From: Paenibacillus woosongensis
GTDB lineage: Bacteria > Bacillota > Bacilli > Paenibacillales > Paenibacillaceae
Length of the DNA stretch: 64,000 nt
Direction of reading: 5' to 3'
NCBI RefSeq assembly: GCF_009725165.1
Contig: NZ_WNZW01000002.1
Coordinates: forward strand, 310,001-374,000
The notes beneath the pieces are model-generated. The model searched no databases, was not told where the DNA came from, and was given only the letters and a program-made list of their open reading frames with translations. Made by a program: the position numbers and the translations under genes. Positions within the stretch are counted from its first letter, which is position 1; every line of letters starts with the position of its first letter. Positions 30,958-39,880 of this stretch are shown here, in pieces.

Positions 30958-32094
30958 ATGAAAGTTATTCTTCTGGATGATGATAGAATTGCACTGGACT
31001 ATTTGGAACAACAGCTGCAGCAGATTCCCGGAATTGAAATTGCGGGGAAGTTTACAGATCCGGCAGCAGTCAGGAAAGAAATCATTAATCAGCCGGTCGA
31101 CCTGGTTTTTCTCGATACCCAGCTGCCCGATGTGGATGGGATTCAGCTGGCGGAGGAAATTTTACAAATCAAACCTGATTTAAAAATCGTGTTTGTGACA
31201 GGCTACGAGGCTTATGCGGTAAAAGCCTTTGAGCTGAATGCGCTGGATTATTTGCTCAAACCTGTGAAATCGGAAAGATTGATGAATACGCTCCAGCGGA
31301 TTGACTGGTCGCAGACGGCGTTTGATTTGGACCGGCTGGCGCAGCAGAATCAATCACTGCAAATTAAAATGCTGGGCCATTTTCAGATGATCCTTGACGA
31401 AAAGCAGCTGCCCCCGCTGCGCTGGCGGACGACCCGGGCTCAGGAGCTGTTCCTGTACATGCTGCAGTGCCGCGGCCAATTCATCCGCAAATCGACCTTA
31501 ATCGAATTGCTGTGGCCCGAATACGAGCCGAACCGGGCGTTTTCTTTGCTGTACACGGTCATTTACCATATTCGCAAAACTCTCGAGCAGTACGAGGAAT
31601 ATTTTTCCCTTACGAACTCTGTTGATGGATATATTCTAAATTTGAACAATGTTCTCGTTGATGTCGAGGAATGGGAGAACTTCATTCTATCCAGCCCGCC
31701 CGTAACGAACAAAACAATCGGCGAATATATCGGCATGATGAAGCTGTTTAAAGATGACTACCTGAAGGAATACGATTACTGGTGGGCGGAGAGCGAGCGC
31801 CAGAGATTAAAGATGCTATGGCTGCGCACCTCGTTCCGGATGGCCGAATGGTACATGTCGAGCCACCAGCAATCAAAGGCCGTGGAAAAATATTTGGAAA
31901 TCTGCCATCAGCATCCAATTGCGGAGGAAGCGCATTTTGCACTGATGAAAATTTTCGCGGCAAATAAAAATTCATTGGCTGTCCACCGGCAATACCGTCT
32001 GCTGGTCGCTATTTTACTGGAAGAGTTCAATGAACAGCCAAGTACATATATTACGGATTGGTATGATGACTGGAAACAGGAGCACGAAGAATAA
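30958..32094 (+). CDS. Response regulator with SARP-type DNA-binding and BTAD domains
   Basis: ATG 30958 behind AGGGAGAG gives 378 residues. An upstream frame extension has no site. The receiver domain (about 1-118) has acidic pocket DDD at 7-9, phospho-acceptor Asp53 in VFLDTQLPD, Thr81 in FVTGYE and Lys101 in LLKPVK. A winged helix (about 130-225: MLGHFQMILDEK, RAFSLLYTVIYHIRKTL) and a bacterial transcriptional activation domain of helical repeats (about 240-370, AEEAHFALMKIFA) follow. It should bind DNA in response to phosphorylation. No histidine kinase is adjacent, so its partner is elsewhere. Targets are unknown. Confidence 0.9.
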   Translation: MKVILLDDDRIALDYLEQQLQQIPGIEIAGKFTDPAAVRKEIINQPVDLVFLDTQLPDVDGIQLAEEILQIKPDLKIVFVTGYEAYAVKAFELNALDYLLKPVKSERLMNTLQRIDWSQTAFDLDRLAQQNQSLQIKMLGHFQMILDEKQLPPLRWRTTRAQELFLYMLQCRGQFIRKSTLIELLWPEYEPNRAFSLLYTVIYHIRKTLEQYEEYFSLTNSVDGYILNLNNVLVDVEEWENFILSSPPVTNKTIGEYIGMMKLFKDDYLKEYDYWWAESERQRLKMLWLRTSFRMAEWYMSSHQQSKAVEKYLEICHQHPIAEEAHFALMKIFAANKNSLAVHRQYRLLVAILLEEFNEQPSTYITDWYDDWKQEHEE

Positions 32095-32137
32095 CGCTTA
32101 CAACCATTTTCCAGCCGGCTTTGCAATTTTGGGGCAT

Positions 32138-34156
32138 TCAGACTAAACTCATGTAGTATTCATGCTTTTTAAGCCATTCGCCGATCTCGTTATCTCGCAT
32201 GGGCTTGCCGTAATAATACCCTTGCATCACATGGCAGCCCAGTTGGGTCAGGAACTCGATATGCTCCCGCGTCTCGACGCCCTCGGCAATGACGTCAAGC
32301 TGAAGATGGTCGGCCATCATAATGATTGCGTTGATGATCGCCCTTTTGCTGGGGCTCTCCAAATCATTCGTGAATAAGCGGTCCAGCTTCAATGTATCGA
32401 TGGGGATTCGATCCAGCAGCCCGATCGAGGAATATCCGGTTCCGAAATCATCCATGGATACCCGGACGCCAAGCTCACGCAGGCTTTGCAGCTGGCGGAT
32501 GATATCGTTGATATCATACAGCACCATCGACTCGGTGATCTCCAGTTCAAGCAGATGAGGCTCTAGCTCCACTTTGTCAAGCACGTTCCGGACAATTTCC
32601 TGCAAGCTGTCGGTTTGAAAGAGACGCACGGACAGGTTAACGGAAACCGGCTGTTCCAATCCTTGCAGCTGCCATCGCTTGCACTGGCGGCAGGCCTCCT
32701 CCAGCGCCCATCTTGTCATCGGCACGATCAGCCCGGTTCCTTCGGCGATTTGGATGAACTCCCCGGGGCTAACCAAGCCAAGGCGCGGATGTTCCCACCG
32801 GATCAGCGCCTCGAATCCGACCAGACTGCTCGTTTTTACGTTCCATTTCGGCTGGTATACGATAAAGAACTGCTTATTTTCTAAAGCTAGCTGCAAATCT
32901 TTTTCAAGCTCCATTTTGCGCACCAATTGCAGGCCCATTTCATGGCTATAGAAGCAAAACTGGTTTTTTCCAAGCCCCTTTGCCTTGTACATTGCCGTAT
33001 CCGCGGTCTTGAGCAAGACAGAGCGGTCGGAGTCCTGAATCGAGCCAATGCTGATGCCGATACTGCCGGTGACGTACAACTCGTTGCCTTCAATGTGATA
33101 GACCTGTTTAATGCTCTGCAAAATTTGATGGGCCAGCTGCTCCGCCCGCTTTGGGGTACAGTGCTTGATAATGAACAAGAACTCGTCCCCGCCGATACGG
33201 AACGCCTGCTGATCCTCGCGGATGTACTGGCGAAGCCGGATGCCGACTTCCTGAATGAGCAAGTCCCCGATATTATGGCCAAGCGTATCGTTGATGGCTT
33301 TAAACTGATCCAAATCGAGGAACAGGACGCCGAGCTTCTCGGTGCCGACATGAGAATCGAAAAACCGGTTCATTTCGTTGCGGTTTGGCAATCCGGTAAT
33401 CGAGTCCAGGTAGGCCAGCTTCTCGAGCACATGGCGGTCGAAGAAGATCGCTCCCCAGGACACGACCAGAATGATGAAGATGACGATGGTCACGCCAAAC
33501 AACAGAAACAGGTCTGCGCCTGTCGAAGCTTCTACCACCATATCGGTGGTCGCGGAATACTCCATCTTCGCGGCCTCCATCCCCGTGTAATGCATGCCGC
33601 AAATCGCGGCGCCCATCGTGGCGGCCGACAGCCACTTGGACCAGCTTGCCGAGGATTGGCTGCGAAAGCGCAGGAACAGCAATAACGCTGCATAGGATGC
33701 AATTAAAGCGATGACCGCCGAAAGCACCCAAAGCGTTTTATCATAATAAATGTCAACAGGCATGATCATGGCTTCCATTCCGGTATAGTGCATCGTTACG
33801 ATCCCGCTGCCCATGATGAAGCCGCCGACGGCCATAGTATACCATTTAATATTCCGAGGGATCGTGATGTAAAATGCAATAAACGAAGAAATCACGCTGG
33901 CCAGCAGCGAACCTATGGTCAGCCAGATATCATAGCTAACTGTCATATGTATATGAAAAGCTAGCATGCCAACAAAATGCATCGACCATATGCCGTTGCC
34001 CATGACCAAAGAGCCCGCTAGCAGCCAGAAGAACCTGGTTTTCCCGTTAGCGAGAGAGATTTTTGCCGCTATACTCAGAGCGGAGTATGATGCCAGTACT
34101 GCAATTATTACTGAGAGTGCCACAATATAGTAATTATAACTGCCTTCTATGTTCAT
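32138..34156 (-). CDS. MHYT-GGDEF-EAL membrane c-di-GMP turnover enzyme
   Basis: The 672-residue protein starts at ATG 34154-34156 behind a GGGGGG site. An N-terminal seven-helix MHYT sensor region holds three MH-x-x-GM motifs (MHFVGM, MHYTGM twice), proposed to bind metal and sense gases such as oxygen or NO. A GGDEF domain follows with LDSITGLPNR and intact RIGGDEF, but no RxxD inhibitory site at the usual place. The EAL domain has FEALIRW, VNLS, ELEITES, MDDFGTGYSS, LKLDR and AEGVET, so phosphodiesterase residues are all present. Both synthesis and hydrolysis of c-di-GMP are possible. It diverges from a PilZ gene, the expected effector. Confidence 0.93.
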   Translation of the reverse strand: MNIEGSYNYYIVALSVIIAVLASYSALSIAAKISLANGKTRFFWLLAGSLVMGNGIWSMHFVGMLAFHIHMTVSYDIWLTIGSLLASVISSFIAFYITIPRNIKWYTMAVGGFIMGSGIVTMHYTGMEAMIMPVDIYYDKTLWVLSAVIALIASYAALLLFLRFRSQSSASWSKWLSAATMGAAICGMHYTGMEAAKMEYSATTDMVVEASTGADLFLLFGVTIVIFIILVVSWGAIFFDRHVLEKLAYLDSITGLPNRNEMNRFFDSHVGTEKLGVLFLDLDQFKAINDTLGHNIGDLLIQEVGIRLRQYIREDQQAFRIGGDEFLFIIKHCTPKRAEQLAHQILQSIKQVYHIEGNELYVTGSIGISIGSIQDSDRSVLLKTADTAMYKAKGLGKNQFCFYSHEMGLQLVRKMELEKDLQLALENKQFFIVYQPKWNVKTSSLVGFEALIRWEHPRLGLVSPGEFIQIAEGTGLIVPMTRWALEEACRQCKRWQLQGLEQPVSVNLSVRLFQTDSLQEIVRNVLDKVELEPHLLELEITESMVLYDINDIIRQLQSLRELGVRVSMDDFGTGYSSIGLLDRIPIDTLKLDRLFTNDLESPSKRAIINAIIMMADHLQLDVIAEGVETREHIEFLTQLGCHVMQGYYYGKPMRDNEIGEWLKKHEYYMSLV

Positions 34157-34299
34157 TGATTCCCCCCCTTACAAATATATTAAGCGTACCGGCTCTACAA
34201 AAACTTGACAGCCTGGGAATCGCTTCGTGTATAGGTATTGTAGAGTTGTCTTTGTTGTAATCGAATATGCAAAATAAAGAGAGAGGAGATTCATTATTC

Positions 34300-34965
34300 A
34301 TGGAAGGTTCGGCAATCATTGAGTTTTGGAAAGGCCAGCTGCTCGAGCTTCAAACCCCTGAAGGAGTCATGTATAAAACGCAAATCATCCAATTGGCGAA
34401 CAACCGACTTTACATACAAAAACCAGTCAACCGTATGAACCGTTATCTGTCCTTCACCGGCAGTATGTCCGTAACGATCTTCTTCCATAGCGAGGAGCGG
34501 GTGCTGTACTCTTTTGATACCGAGATAAGCTTGCAGCTTAACCAGCTGTCATTCCCCGTCCCGCCCGCAAGCCGCATCAAAAAAGCACAAAGACGCCGCT
34601 TCTTCCGGGTACCCGTTGAGGTCGAATTAAATTTGAATCTCAAACCAGCCGGACAACCAAACGAAGATGAGTTTATCAAGGTAACGACAAAGGATATCAG
34701 CGGGGGAGGACTGTCCTTCCTGTGCAGCTTTGAAGTGGAGTCAGAGAAGCTGGTTGCGGGAGTCATGCATCTGGAGACGAACAATTCCCAGAATACGATC
34801 GAGTTTCATGGAAAGATCGTCAATTGCGCGGTACTCCCGGACAATAACTATAAAATTTCGCTGGAATTCGTTCAAATGAAGGAATCCATCCGCTCCGATA
34901 TTATTAAATACTGCTTGTTCAAACAGGTTGAGGCGCGAAACAAGCTTAAAAATTATTCGCTGTAG
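34300..34965 (+). CDS. PilZ-domain c-di-GMP binding protein (YcgR/MotI-like)
   Basis: ATG 34300 with AGAGAGGAG about 10 bp upstream gives 221 residues. An N-terminal YcgR-like beta domain (about 1-95) is followed by a PilZ domain with the binding motifs RRRFFRVPV and DISGGGLSF. In Bacillus such a protein (MotI/DgrA, formerly YpfA) binds c-di-GMP and acts as a flagellar clutch. Divergent pairing with the MHYT-GGDEF-EAL gene suggests a local signalling module. Whether this one acts on flagella is not shown here. Confidence 0.88.
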   Translation: MEGSAIIEFWKGQLLELQTPEGVMYKTQIIQLANNRLYIQKPVNRMNRYLSFTGSMSVTIFFHSEERVLYSFDTEISLQLNQLSFPVPPASRIKKAQRRRFFRVPVEVELNLNLKPAGQPNEDEFIKVTTKDISGGGLSFLCSFEVESEKLVAGVMHLETNNSQNTIEFHGKIVNCAVLPDNNYKISLEFVQMKESIRSDIIKYCLFKQVEARNKLKNYSL

Positions 34966-35080
34966 CCGATTCTCGCATAATCCGGTAATGAAGAAGGATT
35001 TAGTGTATTTTTGCCGAATAGTTCTATTTGCCTACAACCGACAGACTATACTTTATAGAACTCTGAGGTGAACGAGAGCG

Positions 35081-36178
35081 ATGAATGGCTCCATGACAAA
35101 CGTGAATTTTTTTGAAGATATTACTTTTGACCATTTAAATGACCGTACGCTGCCCCTCGACAAATGGGATTGGATTATGATGGTGCTCAGCGGCAGTGTT
35201 GGCGCATTATGCGACCTGGTCATCGGACATCCCAAAGGCATGGAAGAGCCGAAAATTACGAATAGTTCCTTCGGAGGACTCGGAGAGCAGCTCAAGCAGT
35301 ATGATTTAAAAAATAATCCCATCGACTATCAGGAACCTGGAGCATTTGGCGGGGATCACCGGCTGTATTCCTACGGGCATGATCTGTTTCGCTTCTTCGA
35401 AGGCGTAAGGCAAACGATGTTTGGCGAATATGCCGGAGTCTCGTCCGTGGGATGGGGCGAACTGGTCAAAGAATTTCCAGAGTACGAGCAGCTGGACTTC
35501 GGGACAGCCGTAATCGTCAATTTGCTTCACTTGTTTAAGGATTTTTGTACGGTACGCTCCTTGCCCCTTCCCGGTATGACGATTCTCGCTAATTTGAACG
35601 GCGATCAAATGCCTGCCTTTGCAGAGAAGCTGTATATTGATCATGGTTTCAATTTGCGTATCGTTACAGGTCAGGCTTTAAGCGTTGCGGCCATTGAAAT
35701 TATGCTGAGAGTGTATCTGTTCCTCCGCTACTTTAATGCAGACGCGCCTAAAGAAGCAATCCGCTCCAAACGGAGCAAAATGCTGCTGTTCACGCATTCC
35801 TTCGCCATGCTGTTCAATCTCGGCAAAGTGGCGGTTACGAAGAATCCGTTTATGCTCAATGTCCCGCAGCTCCTGATGATTGCGAAGTACTGCTTCCAAA
35901 TTGCCAGGGATAGCATGGATTTGCGCAAGCAGCTTGTTAGCGCTAAGCAGCTCTCCTTCACCGGCCAAGAGCGTGATATGCTGGCCTTGTATGATAACGC
36001 AGCCACGATGAACGAGATACACAGCGCCTATGAGGAGTCTATCCAGGACTATGCGGACATGAGAAATGACCAGAGCATTATAATCTTAAACAACAACAAG
36101 ATAGCAGAACGAATCGATGATGTCGCGGATACCTACTCAGAGGTTATTCGGCTGCTAGAACGACGCAAAGGTGAATAA
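35081..36178 (+). CDS. Unrecognised 365-residue helical protein, first gene of a pair
   Basis: ATG 35081 (or 35093) follows GAGGTG at moderate spacing. The protein is mainly helical. One hydrophobic Gly-rich stretch (WIMMVLSGSVGALCDLVIG, about 30-48) may be membrane-associated or a packed helix. Distinctive motifs are GGDHRLYSYGHDLFRFFEGV and GLGEQLKQYD. I do not recognise a family. The stop is 3 bp before the next start, so the two genes are likely co-translated and their products partners. Composition is like the host chromosome. A related annotation would need a profile search. Confidence 0.8.
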   Translation: MNGSMTNVNFFEDITFDHLNDRTLPLDKWDWIMMVLSGSVGALCDLVIGHPKGMEEPKITNSSFGGLGEQLKQYDLKNNPIDYQEPGAFGGDHRLYSYGHDLFRFFEGVRQTMFGEYAGVSSVGWGELVKEFPEYEQLDFGTAVIVNLLHLFKDFCTVRSLPLPGMTILANLNGDQMPAFAEKLYIDHGFNLRIVTGQALSVAAIEIMLRVYLFLRYFNADAPKEAIRSKRSKMLLFTHSFAMLFNLGKVAVTKNPFMLNVPQLLMIAKYCFQIARDSMDLRKQLVSAKQLSFTGQERDMLALYDNAATMNEIHSAYEESIQDYADMRNDQSIIILNNNKIAERIDDVADTYSEVIRLLERRKGE

Positions 36179-36181
36179 CTG

Positions 36182-36922
36182 ATGAGCAAGCAAATGACTG
36201 TACTTCAAAGTGAAATCGAAGATTTGGCGAAAATAAAAATAACCGATGATATGCTCAGCAAAGTGGATATTTCCTCGCTTATTCCTAAAATTACCGAAGT
36301 CGTCGGGCATCTGGACGATGCTCAGGACTCTTTGGACAAGCTCTCCGAGCAGGGCATGTTTAAAATGTGGTGGGGCTCTTTTACCGGGGGCAATGACAAA
36401 GTGCTTGCGAATGCCGAAAAGACGCTGATCGAAAGCTCGAAAATGAATATCGGACTGGCCATGCTAACGACGATGTACGCTAAGGTGATCAAGGACCAGC
36501 AGAACGTGCTGCAGCAGCAGCAGCGAGAGCTTAAAGAGCAGAACGACGCGATCCGGGAGCAGCAGGAGCATATTGAGCAGCTCTGGGGCATCAGCCATGA
36601 CCAGGCGAAGCAAATCCTGGCCGTCATACGGGATCAGCAGACGATGATCGATGAAGCCGAGCAGCGGCTCATCCTACAGTTCAGGCAGGAACAGGAGCTC
36701 GGAAACGAGAAGCTGCAGCAGGAAATGAAAAAGCAGCGCGACGTTTTGGAGATTTGGAGAAAGGAGCTGCTGGAGCAGCTCAGACAGGAAATTGCCGAAG
36801 AGCAGCAGATGCAAGCCAAGACGGCGGAGAAGCTAATATTCCGCAAATTGCTGTGGTGGGTCGGCGGCGCTCTGCTTGTCTCCCTGTCCGCCTCATATTT
36901 GATCAACACCATAAACCCTTGA
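36182..36922 (+). CDS. Coiled-coil, C-terminally anchored membrane protein, second gene of the pair
   Basis: The 246-residue product starts at ATG 36182, 3 bp after the preceding stop. A globular N-terminus (about 1-95) is followed by a long Gln/Glu-rich coiled coil (about 95-215, with EQQEHIEQLWGIS) and a single C-terminal transmembrane helix (LLWWVGGALLVSLSASYLI), so it is likely tail-anchored with the coil in the cytosol. It may tether the upstream 365-residue protein to the membrane. No family is recognised. Confidence 0.82.
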   Translation: MSKQMTVLQSEIEDLAKIKITDDMLSKVDISSLIPKITEVVGHLDDAQDSLDKLSEQGMFKMWWGSFTGGNDKVLANAEKTLIESSKMNIGLAMLTTMYAKVIKDQQNVLQQQQRELKEQNDAIREQQEHIEQLWGISHDQAKQILAVIRDQQTMIDEAEQRLILQFRQEQELGNEKLQQEMKKQRDVLEIWRKELLEQLRQEIAEEQQMQAKTAEKLIFRKLLWWVGGALLVSLSASYLINTINP

Positions 36923-36949
36923 AGCCATTGGCTCCAAAGGTTTTTTTGG
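36911..36949 (+). terminator. Terminator of the 35081-36922 gene pair
   Basis: AAACCCTTGAAGCC and GGCTCCAAAGGTTT pair with two mismatches, followed by TTTTTGG. The left arm begins within the last codons of the second gene. Confidence 0.65.
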
Positions 36950-36975
36950 TTTTGTTACGTCCGAAGGAAGAATGA

Positions 36976-37137
36976 TTACACCAAATACCAGACAAGAGCG
37001 CTGAAACTGTTTCCTTCCGCCGCATACTGAATGGACTGGACGGTAAATCTTCTATTTTCATACAGCCAGTCGTTGATCTCCTTCTCAAGATCACCAATAT
37101 TTGTGTTGAAGAATGTTTTTACACTATTTCTCTTCAT
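36976..37137 (-). CDS. Cse60-like small sporulation-type protein
   Basis: A 53-residue frame from ATG 37135-37137 to TAA 36976-36978, with a perfect GGAGGTGATG site. The pattern of a short Lys start, FFNTNIGDLEKEINDWL, a hydrophobic VQSIQYAAE strand and a final FSALVWYLV resembles the SigE-dependent Cse60 family of Bacillales, although sequence identity is only by impression. It is too short for standard gene lists. Confidence 0.6.
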   Translation of the reverse strand: MKRNSVKTFFNTNIGDLEKEINDWLYENRRFTVQSIQYAAEGNSFSALVWYLV

Positions 37138-37329
37138 CCTCATCACCTCCCCACAATCATCTTATTCGACATTCTATCCTTGCAAGCCTGCTTGCACGCT
37201 AACATTGCTTAATTGCCTGCCTCTCCTTGCTTCTCATCCAGGAAATAAGCCCGGCAGGGATAAAATCATCAAATTGCAGCAAAATAACTAAACGTTGGTT
37301 AACGACCGCAAAATGGAGGATAGCTTCAG

Positions 37330-38109
37330 ATGTCTAAATACACCCGATGGTTCATTCCGATTCTGATATTAACCCTTGTTTTTCCCCTGATCCCGCACCC
37401 CATGTCGGCCCACCCGGCGTCCCAGTTCAAAGACAGGGCTTATTATGAGGAGCGAGGCGATATCGTATGGGAGGTGCCCACCGAAGACAAATGCATTGCC
37501 TTTACGTTTGACGACGGTCCGGATCACCGCCAAACGCAGCAAATTCTGGACGTATTGGACCAGTACAACGCCAAGGCCACCTTCTTCGTCGTTGGGGAAC
37601 GGGTTGAGAAACACCCTGAAATCGTTAAAATGCAGCTTGCCAAGGGCCATGAGATCGGCAACCACTCATACCGGCATCCATCCTTTCAGGGCTTAAGCAA
37701 AGGCAATATGCATAACGAGCTCAGCAAAACCCAGCAGGCCATTTACCAGGCTACAGGATACAAGGCCGTGCTCTTTCGTCCTCCCGGCGGATTTTACAAC
37801 GAAACGCTTATCAACGTCTCTAAAGCAAACGAGTTGAAATTTATCCTCTGGTCCTGGCACCAGGATACGAAGGACTGGCGATCCCCGGGCGTAAATAGAA
37901 TCGTCAAAAAAGTACTGACGAACGCACGCAGCGGCGATATCGTCCTCATGCATGATTATGTGGCTAACAGCACACAAACCGTCGAAGCCCTTAAACAGAT
38001 TTTGCCCGAGCTCAAAAAACAGGGCTATTCCTTCGTTACCGTAACCGAGTTACTAACCCATAAAGCTAAAGCCCAGCCTGATCATCAGCTGAAAAAAGTC
38101 ATACATTAA
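37330..38109 (+). CDS. Polysaccharide deacetylase (NodB domain), secreted
   Basis: The 259-residue product starts at ATG 37330 behind GGAGGATAG. A signal peptide (FIPILILTLVFPLIP) precedes a carbohydrate esterase 4 domain with FTFDDGPDH (catalytic Asp and metal Asp), EIGNHSYRHPSF (metal His pair), RPPGGFYN and VLMHDY. It would remove acetyl groups from a wall polysaccharide such as peptidoglycan or chitin-like glycan outside the cell. The exact substrate is unknown. No obvious operon partner. Confidence 0.92.
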   Translation: MSKYTRWFIPILILTLVFPLIPHPMSAHPASQFKDRAYYEERGDIVWEVPTEDKCIAFTFDDGPDHRQTQQILDVLDQYNAKATFFVVGERVEKHPEIVKMQLAKGHEIGNHSYRHPSFQGLSKGNMHNELSKTQQAIYQATGYKAVLFRPPGGFYNETLINVSKANELKFILWSWHQDTKDWRSPGVNRIVKKVLTNARSGDIVLMHDYVANSTQTVEALKQILPELKKQGYSFVTVTELLTHKAKAQPDHQLKKVIH

Positions 38110-38237
38110 ATGCTCAAGATTCTGCCGTCCCATAGTCATCTGCTGATGTCCGGCTTGCCTCTTCTCAACTCATTTGCGATCAACGCCTCCGACGTCGGCG
38201 TCGTAAGAACGGACATCTCGCCAAAATCCTAAGGCAA

Positions 38238-38271
38238 AGCGGAGAAGCTCACACTTCTCCGCTGCTTTATT
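38238..38271 (+). terminator. Terminator downstream of the deacetylase
   Basis: AGCGGAGAAG (38238-38247) and CTTCTCCGCT (38254-38263) form a perfect 10-bp stem around CTCACA, followed by GCTTTATTTT. It lies 130 bp after the stop. Confidence 0.75.
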
Positions 38272-38311
38272 TTCAGGCGCTTAAAAATTAATTTATTTAA
38301 AATTTAATAAT

Positions 38312-38354
38312 TGTGATTTAAATCACATATATTGTGAAAATTATCACTTATAAT
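38312..38354 (+). promoter_or_regulatory. Two FNR-type boxes and a -10 element upstream of the doxX gene
   Basis: Box 1, TGTGA-TTTAAA-TCACA (38312-38327), is a perfect palindrome. Box 2, TGTGA-AAATTA-TCACT (38333-38348), lies 21 bp further. A TATAAT (38349-38354) puts +1 near 38361, so box 1 is centred at -41.5 and box 2 at -20.5. Confidence 0.75.
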
Positions 38355-38424
38355 AAAGACATCAAAGATGATCATCCTTCAAACAAACACTAACAAAAGA
38401 ACATCACAATAAGGAGTGGTAATT

Positions 38425-38967
38425 ATGTTTAACAACTTCCTCAGAACAAATAAATTTGCAATGTGGTTCCTGACCATCGTCCGGATTTATCTCGGCTTCG
38501 AATGGATGAAAGCAGGATGGGGCAAAATTACGGGAGGCTTTGATGCCGGAGGTTACCTGGCCGGAGCCATCGCCAAGAGCACCGGCGACCATCCGGCAGT
38601 GCAAGGCTGGTGGGCAGCATTTCTAGAACATGTCGCACTGCCCGGAGTAGACATCTTCAACATCCTCGTCCCTTACGGAGAGTTTCTCGTCGGCCTTGGC
38701 CTCATTCTCGGTACCTTCACCACCTTTGCAGCGCTGATGGGACTTGTGATGAATGCGGCGTTCCTTTTCTCGGGCACAGTGAGCACGAATGCGCAAATGC
38801 TCTTGCTTGAAGTACTGATTGTCGTAGCAGCCGCCAACGCCGGCAAAATCGGACTTGACTACTACGTACTCCCTTACCTGCGCGGGCTGTTTAACCACAA
38901 AAAAGCGGTAACCAAGACCGAAGCGCCTATCGGCAAACCACATTTAAAAGTCAAGCACGGCGCATAA
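38425..38967 (+). CDS. DoxX family membrane protein, predicted FNR regulated
   Basis: ATG 38425 with AAGGAG (38411-38416) gives 180 residues. DoxX proteins are four-helix membrane proteins linked to redox and sulfur stress. Here the usual IVRIYLGFEWMKAGWGKITG start and the conserved VPYGEFLVGLGLILG region are visible, and about four transmembrane helices can be drawn. A Lys-rich C-terminal tail follows. Tandem FNR-type boxes upstream predict induction when oxygen is low. A terminator follows at 38989-39026. Confidence 0.88.
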   Translation: MFNNFLRTNKFAMWFLTIVRIYLGFEWMKAGWGKITGGFDAGGYLAGAIAKSTGDHPAVQGWWAAFLEHVALPGVDIFNILVPYGEFLVGLGLILGTFTTFAALMGLVMNAAFLFSGTVSTNAQMLLLEVLIVVAAANAGKIGLDYYVLPYLRGLFNHKKAVTKTEAPIGKPHLKVKHGA

Positions 38968-38988
38968 ATATAAAGCATGAGAAACAAC

Positions 38989-39026
38989 AAGGCTGTTCCT
39001 CTTACGAGGAGCAGCCTTTCCTTTTT
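38989..39026 (+). terminator. Terminator of the doxX gene
   Basis: AAGGCTGTTCCTC pairs with GAGGAGCAGCCTT around TTAC with one mismatch and is followed by TCCTTTTT. Confidence 0.8.
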
Positions 39027-39064
39027 GCCTTTGCCTTGACAGCCAATAGAAGGACCTGACCCAT

Positions 39065-39760
39065 TCAGTTCACCAAGCCATCAAAGATGGAGCGCTCCTG
39101 CTTTGCAGGATTAAAGCTCTCCCGTTCCCATACAAGCTGGAATAATTCCGGCGCGAAGTGCCAGGGCGGACCGTCATCGAGCTTACCAAATACCCGTTCG
39201 ATCGATAAAATCTGCGATTCGTGCGCTGCGAGTGCTTTGGCTTTCGTCTCATGCAGCCCCTCCTCCCCCTTAAGCTCCAATACGGCTCCGGCCCCCTGGC
39301 TCCCCATCACGTTATAATACAGCTTCTGGACAGTGCTGCACGCCCCGCTGAACACCGCTTTATTTACCGCATGATGAATGGCGATATGATCGGGATGGCC
39401 GGAAATGCCGTCCGCGGGAAAAGTAACGACCACCTCGGCCCCATGCTTGTTCAGAAACGCAGCAATTGTATCGACCAGTACTTCCTGCTTCACTTCACGC
39501 AGCTTGCCGTCTCCCAGATCCAGCTGCTCGATTTCCGCGATGCCTAGTATGTCCCCGGCCCGCTGCAGCTCCTGATCGCGAATCTCTGCCAGCTGCTCCC
39601 TAGTCATGGCTCCGAGCCTGCCGCTTTTCCCCGCTTCTCCTCTCGTTGCCGTCAGCAGCACCGCCTTATTGCCGCTATCAGCGATCTGCCGAATCAGATA
39701 AGAGCAGCCGAAGGTTTCGTCGTCGGGATGGGCATAAATAAAGCCAACCGTTCTTGTCAT
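39065..39760 (-). CDS. PIG-L family deacetylase (BshB-like)
   Basis: The 231-residue product starts at ATG 39758-39760. The zinc motif YAHPDDETFG and the second GHPDHIAIH motif define the PIG-L/LmbE family. BshB1 and BshB2 of Bacillus deacetylate GlcNAc-malate in bacillithiol synthesis, and length and motifs would suit a BshB2-type enzyme. Presence of bacilliredoxin ytxJ in the window supports use of bacillithiol by this organism but does not prove the substrate. Confidence 0.88.
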   Translation of the reverse strand: MTRTVGFIYAHPDDETFGCSYLIRQIADSGNKAVLLTATRGEAGKSGRLGAMTREQLAEIRDQELQRAGDILGIAEIEQLDLGDGKLREVKQEVLVDTIAAFLNKHGAEVVVTFPADGISGHPDHIAIHHAVNKAVFSGACSTVQKLYYNVMGSQGAGAVLELKGEEGLHETKAKALAAHESQILSIERVFGKLDDGPPWHFAPELFQLVWERESFNPAKQERSIFDGLVN

Positions 39761-39880
39761 ATACTCGTCTCCTTAAATATCCTGTAGATTTTCGTTACTA
39801 TACTTACTATACTTTAATATTGACTAAGTAGTTAAAATTCACTACAATGCAGAAGAATCCAATATAGATAGGTGATCATA

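Noticed and set aside
32927..33685. 252-codon frame opposite the GGDEF-EAL gene
   Set aside because: Antisense shadow of a clearly coding region.
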